Source: Streptomyces sp. KL109B
Lineage (GTDB): Bacteria; Actinomycetota; Actinomycetes; Streptomycetales; Streptomycetaceae
Assembly: GCF_030766935.1 (NCBI RefSeq)
Contig: NZ_JASERL010000004.1
Location: 62,001-126,000, forward strand
DNA: 64,000 bases
Direction of reading: 5' to 3'
This document shows positions 16,747-26,729 of the stretch, one piece after another. The position numbers and the translations under genes are program-made. Each line of letters begins with the position of its first letter. Position 1 is the stretch's first letter. A model generated the notes under the pieces. The model was not told where the DNA came from. It worked only from the letters and a program-made list of their open reading frames with translations, and ran no database searches.

Positions 16747-17090
16747 TCACAGGCACCCACACCATCCTGTACTCCGCCGACGCCGAGGCCGACCGGGCCT
16801 TCTTCCGCGACGTCCTCGGCTTCCCGCACGTCGACGCGGGCGGCGGCTGGCTGATCTTCGCGGCCCCGCCGAGCGAGATCGCACTGCACCCGACGGAGGA
16901 CGCGCCGAAACACGAACTGATGCTGATGTGCGACGACGTGCACCGCACCGTCGCCGAACTCAAGGAAAAGGGCGTCGTCTTCACCCAGCCGATCTCCACC
17001 CAACGCTGGGGCCACCTCACAGCCTTCCGCCTACCGAGCGGCACCGAGGTGGGCCTGTACGAACCCCTGCACCCGGTCGCGCACGGGTAG
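16743..17090 (+). CDS. VOC-fold (glyoxalase/bleomycin-resistance) protein
   Basis: A 115-residue protein starts at ATG 16743, overlapping the ATPase stop as ATGA. It has the vicinal-oxygen-chelate pattern: an N-terminal THTILYSADAEADRAFFRDVLGFP strand-helix unit, then a second unit ending in WGHLTAFRLPSGTEVGLYEP with the terminal Glu metal ligand. Such proteins modify or sequester small molecules. Translational coupling to the importer suggests it acts on the imported compound or protects against it. The exact reaction is unknown. Confidence 0.85.
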   Translation: MITGTHTILYSADAEADRAFFRDVLGFPHVDAGGGWLIFAAPPSEIALHPTEDAPKHELMLMCDDVHRTVAELKEKGVVFTQPISTQRWGHLTAFRLPSGTEVGLYEPLHPVAHG

Positions 17091-17097
17091 CACATCA

Positions 17098-17350
17098 CGC
17101 CCCTGCGGCACTTGAGGCGCGGGGCCCGGGGCAGAGCCCCGACCCTTCCAGCCCCGCCGGCGCTTGAGGCGCAGGGTCCGGGGCAGCGCCCCGATCTTTC
17201 AAGCCCCTCCGGCGATTGAGGAGCGGGGCCCGGGGCAGCGCCCCGATCTTTCAAGCCCCTCCGGCGATTGAGGAGCGGGGTCCGGGGCAGCGCCCCGATC
17301 TCTCAAGCCCCTCCGGCGATTGAGGAGCGGGGTCCGGGGCAGCGCCCCGC
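17098..17350. repeat. Five tandem 52-bp units of the dispersed repeat
   Basis: GGGGCAG recurs at 17128, 17180, 17232, 17284 and 17336, exactly 52 bp apart each time. Each unit contains GGGGCAGCGCCCCG (a small hairpin), ATCTTTCAAGCCCCTCCGG and CGATTGAGGAGCGGGGTCC. The last three units differ by one or two bases. The array fills the space between the convergent VOC and TerB-like genes and is the longest tandem form of the family in the window. Confidence 0.92.
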
Positions 17351-17365
17351 GACCGCAACAACGGC

Positions 17366-18040
17366 TCAGCTCGGCGTCCGCGCCGCCGCCACCAACAACT
17401 CGCCCACCTCATCCGTACACAACGTCAGCGCAGCGCCCACCGTGCCGAGCACATCCCGCTCCCCCGCCGAATACACCCCATCCGCAAGCGCGATCCGCGC
17501 CCCCTGCAACAGAATCGACTCCCGCCCCGCCGGAGCGAGATGCGGCGCCAGCGGATCGAGCGCCTCGTGCAACTCGATCGCGAGCCCGGCCCCCGCCCCG
17601 CACTGCTCGGCCACCCGCCCCGCATCGGTCACCAACGCCTCGACCAGCGCCGCGAGTTGCTCCTCGGAGGTGTCCTCGAACCCAGCCTCCCGCAACGTAC
17701 CCACGGCACACTCAAGGGACAGCCGCGACGTCCCACCCCCCGCGAGCACGGCCAACACCACCGTGTGCACGGCATCCCGCAGCATCGCCGAGAATCGGTG
17801 CGTGGTCGGGTGGTCGAGCGCGTCCGTGCCGAACCGCCCCTCGCAGGCCGCGCACTCGACGACGGGCCCCGCCTGCCCGCGCGGCACGACCGGCACACCG
17901 AGCAGCACCAACCGGCGGCGCCCGGTGCGCCGTTGATAGTTGCGATCGCCGCCGCAGCCCGGACAGAAGAACTCTCCGTCACCCACGGTCGTCCATGTGG
18001 TGTGCACACCGAACACCCGCGAGAGTCCGGCCCGTCCCAT
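17366..18040 (-). CDS. Zinc-ribbon TerB-like protein
   Basis: The likely start is ATG 18040 (MGRAGLSRVFGV), preceded by GGGGAA. The 224-residue protein has an N-terminal four-cysteine zinc ribbon (CPGCGGD near residue 26 and CAAC near 62), then an all-helical TerB-like domain: FSAMLRDAVHTVVLAVL, then FEDTSEEQLAALVEAL, then ILLQGARIALADGVYSAGERDVLGTVGAAL. TerB-like domains are linked to tellurite resistance and to stress or phage-defence assemblies, but single copies with a ribbon are common, poorly characterised actinobacterial proteins. It converges on the VOC gene across the 52-bp array. Confidence 0.75.
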   Translation of the reverse strand: MGRAGLSRVFGVHTTWTTVGDGEFFCPGCGGDRNYQRRTGRRRLVLLGVPVVPRGQAGPVVECAACEGRFGTDALDHPTTHRFSAMLRDAVHTVVLAVLAGGGTSRLSLECAVGTLREAGFEDTSEEQLAALVEALVTDAGRVAEQCGAGAGLAIELHEALDPLAPHLAPAGRESILLQGARIALADGVYSAGERDVLGTVGAALTLCTDEVGELLVAAARTPS

Positions 18041-18193
18041 GCTTCCCCGATTCGGCAGCACGTCGCACACCTCCCGTCGTGGCGCCGCACCATCGCGGCG
18101 TTGGCGTGATGTTAGCCACATTGTTGATGCTGCGTCAGTACCTTGGTCACGCCGAGGTCACGGAACTTGGGATTCCTGGCCGGGAAGCGACGC

Positions 18194-18226
18194 GGCCCCG
18201 CACACCCACAAAAGGTGTACGGGGCC
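18194..18226 (-). terminator. Terminator hairpin downstream of leuA
   Basis: GGCCCCGCACACC (18194-18206) pairs with GGTGTACGGGGCC (18214-18226) with one mismatch and a seven-base loop. It lies 23 bp beyond the leuA stop, between leuA and the TerB-like gene, both on the - strand. Confidence 0.8.
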
Positions 18227-18248
18227 GGGAAACCGCAGCTCAACTACC

Positions 18249-20054
<1,806 letters not shown>

Positions 20055-20102
20055 CTACAGGCCCTCGCCGCGGCAGCTAAGGAGAAGCAGCCCGTAACGC
20101 AT
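20055..20102 (-). CDS. leuA leader peptide
   Basis: An open frame of 15 codons, MRYGLLLLSCRGEGL, has four consecutive leucine codons (CTG CTT CTC CTT) and ends in TAG 85 bp before leuA. An in-frame GTG at 20114 (adding V-L-C-I) with GGGAG upstream is an alternative start. Leucine-rich leader peptides before leuA are known in actinobacteria: when charged leucyl-tRNA is scarce, ribosomes stall and leuA expression rises. The peptide is seen in the sequence; its regulatory role is inferred from position and composition. Confidence 0.75.
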   Translation of the reverse strand: MRYGLLLLSCRGEGL

Positions 20103-20261
20103 GATGCACAGCACCTTAGCCCACTCCCGCTGATCGCAAAGGGCCGTATCAGTATGCGGGACCGCGGACAGGTAACGGGTAGAAGGTGATCCATCCCTCT
20201 ATTTCACTAATCATGGTTGCAGGTAGTGACAGCCGCATGACCCAGTGCCACATTGCCTCGC

Positions 20262-21347
20262 ATGACCGCGAACACAACGGGGAACCCAGCGGGGTTCGAG
20301 CCCGTCTTCTGCACCATCGTGCCGCCGCACGTCCTCGACAAGGCAGCCCAGAGCGAGGACTCCGCGATCGCCGCCAAGGCCCGCCGCTCCCTGGAGCGCG
20401 ACGCCTTCGAGCGCACCCACCGCCGCATGACGACCGTCATCGGCGCGCCCTCCGTCGCCCCGCCGCCGGGCGTCACCGACCAGAAGCCGCACCGCACCAT
20501 CTACGACGCCCGGCACCGCACGGAGCTGCCGGGCCGCAAGGTGCGCGGCGAGGGCGACAAGCCCGGCAAGGACGCGACCGTCAACCGCGCGTACGCGGGC
20601 CTCGGCGCGACCTTCGAGCTGTACCTGGAGAAGTTCTCGCGCTACTCGATCGACGGCGAGGGCCTGCCGCTGAACGCGACGGTGCACTACTCCGAGGAGT
20701 ACAACAACGCCTTCTGGAACGGCGAGCAGATGGTGTTCGGCGACGGTGACGGCGAGATCTTCCTCGACTTCACCATCCCCGTCGACGTCATCGGCCACGA
20801 GCTGACCCACGGCGTCACCCAGTACACGGCGAACCTCACGTACTTCGGCCAGCCGGGCGCCCTGAACGAGTCGATGTCCGACGTCTTCGGCTCGCTCATC
20901 AAGCAGTACACGCTCGGCCAGACCGCCTCAGAGGCCGACTGGCTGATCGGCGCGGGCCTGCTCGCGCCGCGCGTCACGGGCGTCGCCCTGCGCTCCATGA
21001 AGGCACCCGGCACGGCCTACGACGACGACGTGCTCGGCAAGGACCCGCAGCCCGCCGACATGGACCACTTCGTGAAGACGGGCCGCGACAACGGCGGCGT
21101 GCACATCAACTCCGGCATCCCCAACCACGCGTTCTACATCCTCGCCGAGTCCCTCGGCGGGAACGCGTGGGAGCGGGCGGGCCAGATCTGGTACGACACC
21201 CTCACCGGCGGCAAGCTCAAGCAGGACTGCCTGTTCACCGACTTCGCCAAGGAGACGGTGCAGGCGGCGCAGGCCCGCTACGGCGGCGGCGAGGAGTACC
21301 AGTCGGTCCTCAAGGCCTGGGAACAGGTGGGCGTGCCCACGTCCTGA
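20262..21347 (+). CDS. M4-family metalloprotease (protealysin/thermolysin type)
   Basis: The start is ATG 20262 (MTANTTGNPAG). The 361-residue protein has no signal peptide. Near the N-terminus it has the short protealysin-type propeptide motif FCTIVPPHVLDKAA. The catalytic parts follow: DVIGHELTHGVTQY (HExxH zinc site and catalytic Glu), GALNESMSDVFGS (third zinc ligand Glu), and DNGGVHINSGIPNHAFY (active-site His). It is a zinc endopeptidase, probably cytoplasmic or exported without Sec. The next gene encodes a protealysin-inhibitor-like protein in the same operon. It is divergent from leuA. Confidence 0.93.
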   Translation: MTANTTGNPAGFEPVFCTIVPPHVLDKAAQSEDSAIAAKARRSLERDAFERTHRRMTTVIGAPSVAPPPGVTDQKPHRTIYDARHRTELPGRKVRGEGDKPGKDATVNRAYAGLGATFELYLEKFSRYSIDGEGLPLNATVHYSEEYNNAFWNGEQMVFGDGDGEIFLDFTIPVDVIGHELTHGVTQYTANLTYFGQPGALNESMSDVFGSLIKQYTLGQTASEADWLIGAGLLAPRVTGVALRSMKAPGTAYDDDVLGKDPQPADMDHFVKTGRDNGGVHINSGIPNHAFYILAESLGGNAWERAGQIWYDTLTGGKLKQDCLFTDFAKETVQAAQARYGGGEEYQSVLKAWEQVGVPTS

Positions 21348-21378
21348 CGCCGCACCCATTCCGGAGTAGACAGGACCC

Positions 21379-21645
21379 ATGCGTATTCACGTCTCACGCA
21401 CGGGCGGATTCGCCGGCATCGACCGGCACGCCGAGCTGGACACGGCGGGCCGGTCCGATGCCCACGAGTGGCACACGCTGGCCGACAAGGCCCTCGCCGC
21501 GGGCCGCGACACCCCTCCGATAGGCGTCCCGGACGGCTTCAGCTACACGATCACGGTCGACGACCACACGGTCTACTGCGCGGACCCCCGCCTCACGGAG
21601 GAGCAGCGGAGGCTGATCTCGCGGGTGCTGAAGGAGGGGGCGTAA
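21379..21645 (+). CDS. Emfourin-like inhibitor of the M4 protease
   Basis: An 88-residue protein starts at ATG 21379, 31 bp after the protease stop. The pattern MRIHVSRTGGFAGIDRHAELD ... HEWHTLADKAL ... PDGFSYTITVDDHTVYCADP ... LTEEQRRLISRVLKEGA matches the emfourin (protealysin inhibitor) family, whose members are encoded beside protealysin-like proteases and block their active site. Gene order and size support a protease-inhibitor pair controlling activity inside the cell. Confidence 0.8.
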   Translation: MRIHVSRTGGFAGIDRHAELDTAGRSDAHEWHTLADKALAAGRDTPPIGVPDGFSYTITVDDHTVYCADPRLTEEQRRLISRVLKEGA

Positions 21646-21684
21646 GACCGGGTGTCTCATGGTGTCGACGGCGATCGACCCGAA

Positions 21685-21732
21685 TCAAGCCCCGCCGGCG
21701 ATTGAGGCGCGGGGTCCGGGGCAGAGCCCCGC
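21685..21732. repeat. Dispersed GC-rich repeat, single forward copy
   Basis: AAGCCCCGCCGGCGATTGAG followed by GCGCGGGGTCCGGGGCAG and AGCCCCG lies between the convergent inhibitor and era genes. It may act as a weak terminator through its short GC hairpin. Confidence 0.85.
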
Positions 21733-21763
21733 AACCGCAACACCGGCGCCGTGAAACCCGGAA

Positions 21764-22705
21764 CTAGAACCCGAGCTTGCGCAGCTGCCGAGGATCCCGC
21801 TGCCAGTCCTTCGCCACCTTCACATGCAGGTCGAGGTAGACCGGCGTACCGAGCAACGCCTCGATCTGCTTGCGGGACTTGATCCCGACGTCCTTGAGGC
21901 GCTTGCCCTTCGGGCCGATGATGATGCCCTTCTGGCTGGGCCGCTCGATGTAGACGAACGCGTGGATGTCGAGGAGCGGCTTGTCGGCCGGACGGCCCTC
22001 GCGCGGCAGCATCTCCTCCACCACGACGGCGATCGAGTGCGGCAGCTCGTCCCGTACGCCTTCGAGCGCCGCCTCCCGGATCAGCTCGGCGACCATGACC
22101 TGCTCGGGCTCGTCCGTGAGGTCGCCCTCCGGGTAGAGCGCGGGGCCCTCCGGGAGCATCGGGACGATCAGGTCGGCGAGCAGGTCCACCTGCTTCTCGC
22201 CCACCGCGGAGACCGGAATGATCTCCGCCCACTCGATGCCCAGCTCCTTGCCGAGCTGGTCGATCGCGAGGAGCTGCTCGGCGAGCCGCTTGCTGTCGAC
22301 GAGGTCGGTCTTCGTGACGACCGCGATCTTCGGCGTCTTCTTGATCGACGCCAGCTCCTTGGCGATGAACTTGTCGCCGGGGCCGATCTTCTCGTTCGCG
22401 GGCAGGCAGAAGCCGATGACGTCGACCTCGGCCCACGTGGTGCGCACGACGTCGTTCAGGCGCTCACCCAGCAACGTACGCGGCTTGTGCAGGCCCGGGG
22501 TGTCCACCAGGATCAGCTGCGCGTCCTCGCGGTGCACGATGCCGCGCACGGTGTGCCGCGTGGTCTGCGGCTGGTCGGCGGTGATCGCCACCTTCTTGCC
22601 GACAAGAGCGTTCGTGAGGGTGGACTTGCCCGCGTTGGGGCGGCCGACGAAGCAGGCGAAGCCGGCGCGGTGCGCGGATCCGGCAGCGGGGGTGTGAACG
22701 CTCAT
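21764..22705 (-). CDS. era: GTPase Era
   Basis: The start is ATG 22705 (MSVHTPAAGS); ATG 22714 is also possible. The 313-residue protein binds 16S rRNA and helps 30S ribosome maturation. GTPase motifs: GRPNAGKST, QTTRHTVRG, DTPGLHKP and TKTDLVD. The C-terminal KH domain has IIIGPKGKRLKDVG. The reading frame extends far upstream of the likely start, but that part is unlike Era. In related genomes era follows the cytidine-deaminase-like gene; here amtB, glnK and an Rpf gene lie between them. Confidence 0.96.
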   Translation of the reverse strand: MSVHTPAAGSAHRAGFACFVGRPNAGKSTLTNALVGKKVAITADQPQTTRHTVRGIVHREDAQLILVDTPGLHKPRTLLGERLNDVVRTTWAEVDVIGFCLPANEKIGPGDKFIAKELASIKKTPKIAVVTKTDLVDSKRLAEQLLAIDQLGKELGIEWAEIIPVSAVGEKQVDLLADLIVPMLPEGPALYPEGDLTDEPEQVMVAELIREAALEGVRDELPHSIAVVVEEMLPREGRPADKPLLDIHAFVYIERPSQKGIIIGPKGKRLKDVGIKSRKQIEALLGTPVYLDLHVKVAKDWQRDPRQLRKLGF

Positions 22706-22759
22706 GGCGCCCATTGTCCCCGATGCCAGGGGTGCCGCAGCACAGTGAGGCCCCGGTAA

Positions 22760-24496
<1,737 letters not shown>

Positions 24497-24527
24497 CCTC
24501 GGCGGTCGGCACCGGGCCAAAAGACTG

Positions 24528-24702
24528 GGGCTCTGCCCCATACCCCGCTCCTCAATCGCCGGAGGGGCTTGAATGACGCAACTTGAGAGCCCAAGTCCGG
24601 CAAATCAAGCCCCTGCGGCGCTTGAGCAGCGGGGCCCGGGGCAGAGCCCCGATCCTTCCAGCCCCGCCGGCGTTTGAGGCGCGGGGTCCGGGTCAGAGGC
24701 CG
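24528..24702. repeat. Cluster of three dispersed GC-rich repeats (one reverse, two forward)
   Basis: A reverse copy (24528-24573, GGGGCTCTGCCCCATACCCC through CGCCGGAGGGGCTTGA) faces two forward copies (about 24604-24651 and 24656-24702) spaced 52 bp apart. The last copy reaches into the 3' end of the Rpf-like gene, whose stop codon lies within the repeat sequence. Confidence 0.85.
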
Positions 24703-25076
24703 GCCTTCGGGCCGCAGACCGGCCAGGCGCCCGGTCCCTGCTCCGCGAGGACCTTGTTGGCGACCGTCATCTGCTCGTGCGGCGTAGCCAGATTCGCGGA
24801 AGACGCATACTGCGTACCCCCGTACGCCGCCCACGTCGACGGCGTGAACTGCAGCCCACCCGAGAACCCGTTCCCGGTGTTCGCGGCCCAGTTCCCACTG
24901 GCCTCGCACTGGGCGACGGCCTGCCACTGCGCGGTAGAGGCACCGGTGGCGGCCGAGGCGCTACCGGTCCCCGCGAGGACCAGCACTCCACTGGCACCGG
25001 CGAGAAGCGCGGCAGTGCCGACGGTACGGACACGGGACATACGGGCGGCGGGGCGACGAAGAGCGGCGGTGAACAC
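24693..25076 (-). CDS. Small secreted Rpf-type transglycosylase
   Basis: The preferred start is GTG 25076, with AAAGG nine bases upstream (the protein begins [20 protein letters not shown]); ATG 25040 is the alternative. The 127-residue protein has a signal peptide ending near GTGSASAA and a single transglycosylase-like Rpf domain: [28 protein letters not shown], with catalytic Glu in CEASGNW and a second Cys in PVCGP. It cleaves peptidoglycan and promotes resuscitation of dormant cells or spores. There is no LysM or other wall-binding domain, so this is a minimal form. Confidence 0.88.
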   Translation of the reverse strand: MFTAALRRPAARMSRVRTVGTAALLAGASGVLVLAGTGSASAATGASTAQWQAVAQCEASGNWAANTGNGFSGGLQFTPSTWAAYGGTQYASSANLATPHEQMTVANKVLAEQGPGAWPVCGPKAGL

Positions 25077-25311
25077 GAAGCGGAACCTTTGTTCGGGGAC
25101 GTTGACCGTCGCCCAACGCGGCTGCCGATCGAGCGGCTGCCTCAGCGGGCGACCACTCCACCGTGAGCCACGCGAACCCCCCGGCCCATGGGCCGCCGGA
25201 CCCACCGGAACACCCTTCCGTCCCCGCCCCGCGCCCCGCCCCACCGGGCCCTGCGCCCCGGGCCGAACGTCCCGCCGCCCGCTCCCGGAGCCCCGCCGCC
25301 CACACGCACGA
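25077..25311. other. Pyrimidine-rich gap upstream of the Rpf-like gene
   Basis: About 230 bp with a C-rich + strand (25195-25310). I looked for the c-di-AMP (ydaO) riboswitch often found before streptomycete rpf genes and did not find its conserved blocks. No reading frame with a family match is present. Confidence 0.5.
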
Positions 25312-25354
25312 CGCCCGCCGCCCCGGGCCGTAAGACCCCGGTAAACGGCGGGCG
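25312..25354 (-). terminator. Terminator hairpin between the cytidine-deaminase-like and Rpf-like genes
   Basis: CGCCCGCCG (25312-25320) pairs with CGGCGGGCG (25346-25354), and inside it CCGGG pairs with CCCGG. It lies 26 bp beyond the stop of the cytidine-deaminase-like gene on the - strand. No clear T run follows. Confidence 0.65.
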
Positions 25355-25379
25355 TGAGCGTACTCACAGACGGGGCGGC

Positions 25380-25733
25380 TCAGCCCGCCCGCAGCGTCTC
25401 CTTCACCGCCCCGTCGCCCCCGGCAAGGAACACCGGCGTACCGGCCCCGCCCAGGTCACGTACGGCGGCGAGGTCCTCGCCCGGCAGCGCGTCCGCCGCC
25501 GAGACCACGGCCGCCGCCTCCAGGGACTGCGCGCCGGACGCCACCGCCATGGCGACGGCCGTCTGCAGCGCGCTCAGCTTCAGGGAGTCGAGGGCGACGG
25601 TGCCCGCGACGTACGTACGCCCGGTCTCGTCGCGCACGGCCGCGCCCTCGGGCACACCGTTGCGGGCCCGCGCGGAGCGGGCCAGGGTGACGATCTTGCG
25701 GTCCTCGGGGCCGATGTCGGCGCTCTCAGTCAT
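25380..25733 (-). CDS. Cytidine-deaminase-fold protein lacking the zinc site
   Basis: A 117-residue protein starts at ATG 25733. Its helix pattern (EDRKIVTLARSARARNGVPEG, VALDSLKLSALQTAVAMAVASG, LEAAAVVSA) follows the cytidine deaminase fold, and this gene is usually annotated so in Streptomyces next to era. The catalytic [HC]-A-E and P-C-x2-C motifs are absent: the corresponding regions contain no histidine or cysteine at all. It is therefore unlikely to deaminate cytidine and more likely has a structural or ribosome-linked role. Elsewhere it lies directly before era. Confidence 0.8.
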   Translation of the reverse strand: MTESADIGPEDRKIVTLARSARARNGVPEGAAVRDETGRTYVAGTVALDSLKLSALQTAVAMAVASGAQSLEAAAVVSAADALPGEDLAAVRDLGGAGTPVFLAGGDGAVKETLRAG

Positions 25734-25767
25734 GGGGCGAGCTTACGGACCCCGGCCAGGCCGCCCC

Positions 25768-26655
25768 TCACCCGGCCACCGGATACATCGCCCCGCGCCG
25801 CCCCTCCGGCGACGCCAGCCACTCCAGCTTCGCCGCCGTGTCCGCCTCGGCCAGCGGCGTGTGCAGCACGACGGTCAGATCGGGCCGCGCCGGAATCTTC
25901 ATCGCCGTCGACTCCAGGACGAGCAGCCCGGCCACCGGATGCGTGAGCTCCTTGCGGACCTGCCCCTGCGCCTTGATGTCGCGGCGCTCCCACAGCTCCA
26001 CGAACTCCGGGCTCACCGCCTTGAGTTCGGCGACGACCTCCTGGAACCCCTCGTCGTCGGGGCACTCCGAGCAGGCGGCCCGGAACTGCGCGACGACCGT
26101 CGCCGCGTTCTCCTCCCAACTCTCGCTGCGGGAGCGGTAGATGGGATCCGTGAAGAAGTCGACGACGCAGTTCCCCCGGTTCTCCGGGCGCATCCCGAGC
26201 ACGAGCGCCGCCGCGTCGTTGTACATCACGCAGTTGTAGTACGCGTCCATGATGTGCGCGGGGAACGGCATCCAGGCGTCGATGAGTCGCTGCAGCCCGT
26301 CGCACATCTGCTGATCCCCCGGCTCCACCTCGTACGCGGGCGGGTTGAGCCCCGCGAGCACATACAGGTGCCGCCGCTCCGAGCTGCTCATCCGCAGCAC
26401 CCGCGCCACCGAGTCGAGGACCTGCGGCGACACCGAGATGTCCCGCCCCTGCTCCAGCCACTGGTACCAGGAGGCACCGACCCCGGCGAGCACGGCGACC
26501 TCCTCGCGGCGCAGCCCCGGCGTCCGCCTGCGGGCACCACCGTCGGGCAGCCCCGCCTCCGTCGGCGTGACCCGCGCCCGCCGGCTCATCAGGAACTCCC
26601 GCAACTCACTCAGCCGGTGCTTCTTCAGCGCTGCGCTCTCGGCCACGTACGCCAT
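25768..26655 (-). CDS. MmyB-type Xre regulator
   Basis: The start is ATG 26655 (MAYVAESAALKK); an earlier ATG at 26688 would put the operator dyad inside the coding region. The 295-residue protein has an Xre helix-turn-helix (TPGLRREEVAVLAGVGASWYQWLEQGRDI) and an MmyB-like ligand-binding domain (YYNCVMYNDAAALVLG, AATVVAQFRA, ELWERRDIKAQG, HPVAGLL), which in this family binds fatty-acid-like ligands. It is divergent from the DHA2 exporter at 26730 across a perfect dyad, so it probably represses that exporter. Confidence 0.9.
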   Translation of the reverse strand: MAYVAESAALKKHRLSELREFLMSRRARVTPTEAGLPDGGARRRTPGLRREEVAVLAGVGASWYQWLEQGRDISVSPQVLDSVARVLRMSSSERRHLYVLAGLNPPAYEVEPGDQQMCDGLQRLIDAWMPFPAHIMDAYYNCVMYNDAAALVLGMRPENRGNCVVDFFTDPIYRSRSESWEENAATVVAQFRAACSECPDDEGFQEVVAELKAVSPEFVELWERRDIKAQGQVRKELTHPVAGLLVLESTAMKIPARPDLTVVLHTPLAEADTAAKLEWLASPEGRRGAMYPVAG

Positions 26656-26666
26656 CCCCCTCGTAG

Positions 26667-26685
26667 CTGGTGGTGCGACCACCAG
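26667..26685. promoter_or_regulatory. Operator dyad between MmyB regulator and MFS exporter
   Basis: CTGGTGGT-gcg-ACCACCAG is a perfect inverted repeat with eight-base arms and a three-base centre. It lies 12 bp before the regulator start and 45 bp before the exporter start, the expected place for a dimeric Xre repressor. Confidence 0.65.
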
Positions 26686-26729
26686 CATAAGTTCCCACTC
26701 TCCACGGATATTCCGGCCGTACGAAGCTC

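Noticed and set aside
532..17090. Antibiotic biosynthetic cluster
   Set aside because: Regulators, exporters and an importer are present, but no core biosynthetic enzyme (PKS, NRPS, terpene or RiPP) is visible.
25077..25380. c-di-AMP (ydaO) riboswitch before the Rpf-like gene
   Set aside because: It is expected for many streptomycete rpf genes, but the conserved GGGGGA, CGAAAGG-like and GCTAACCCCG blocks are absent.
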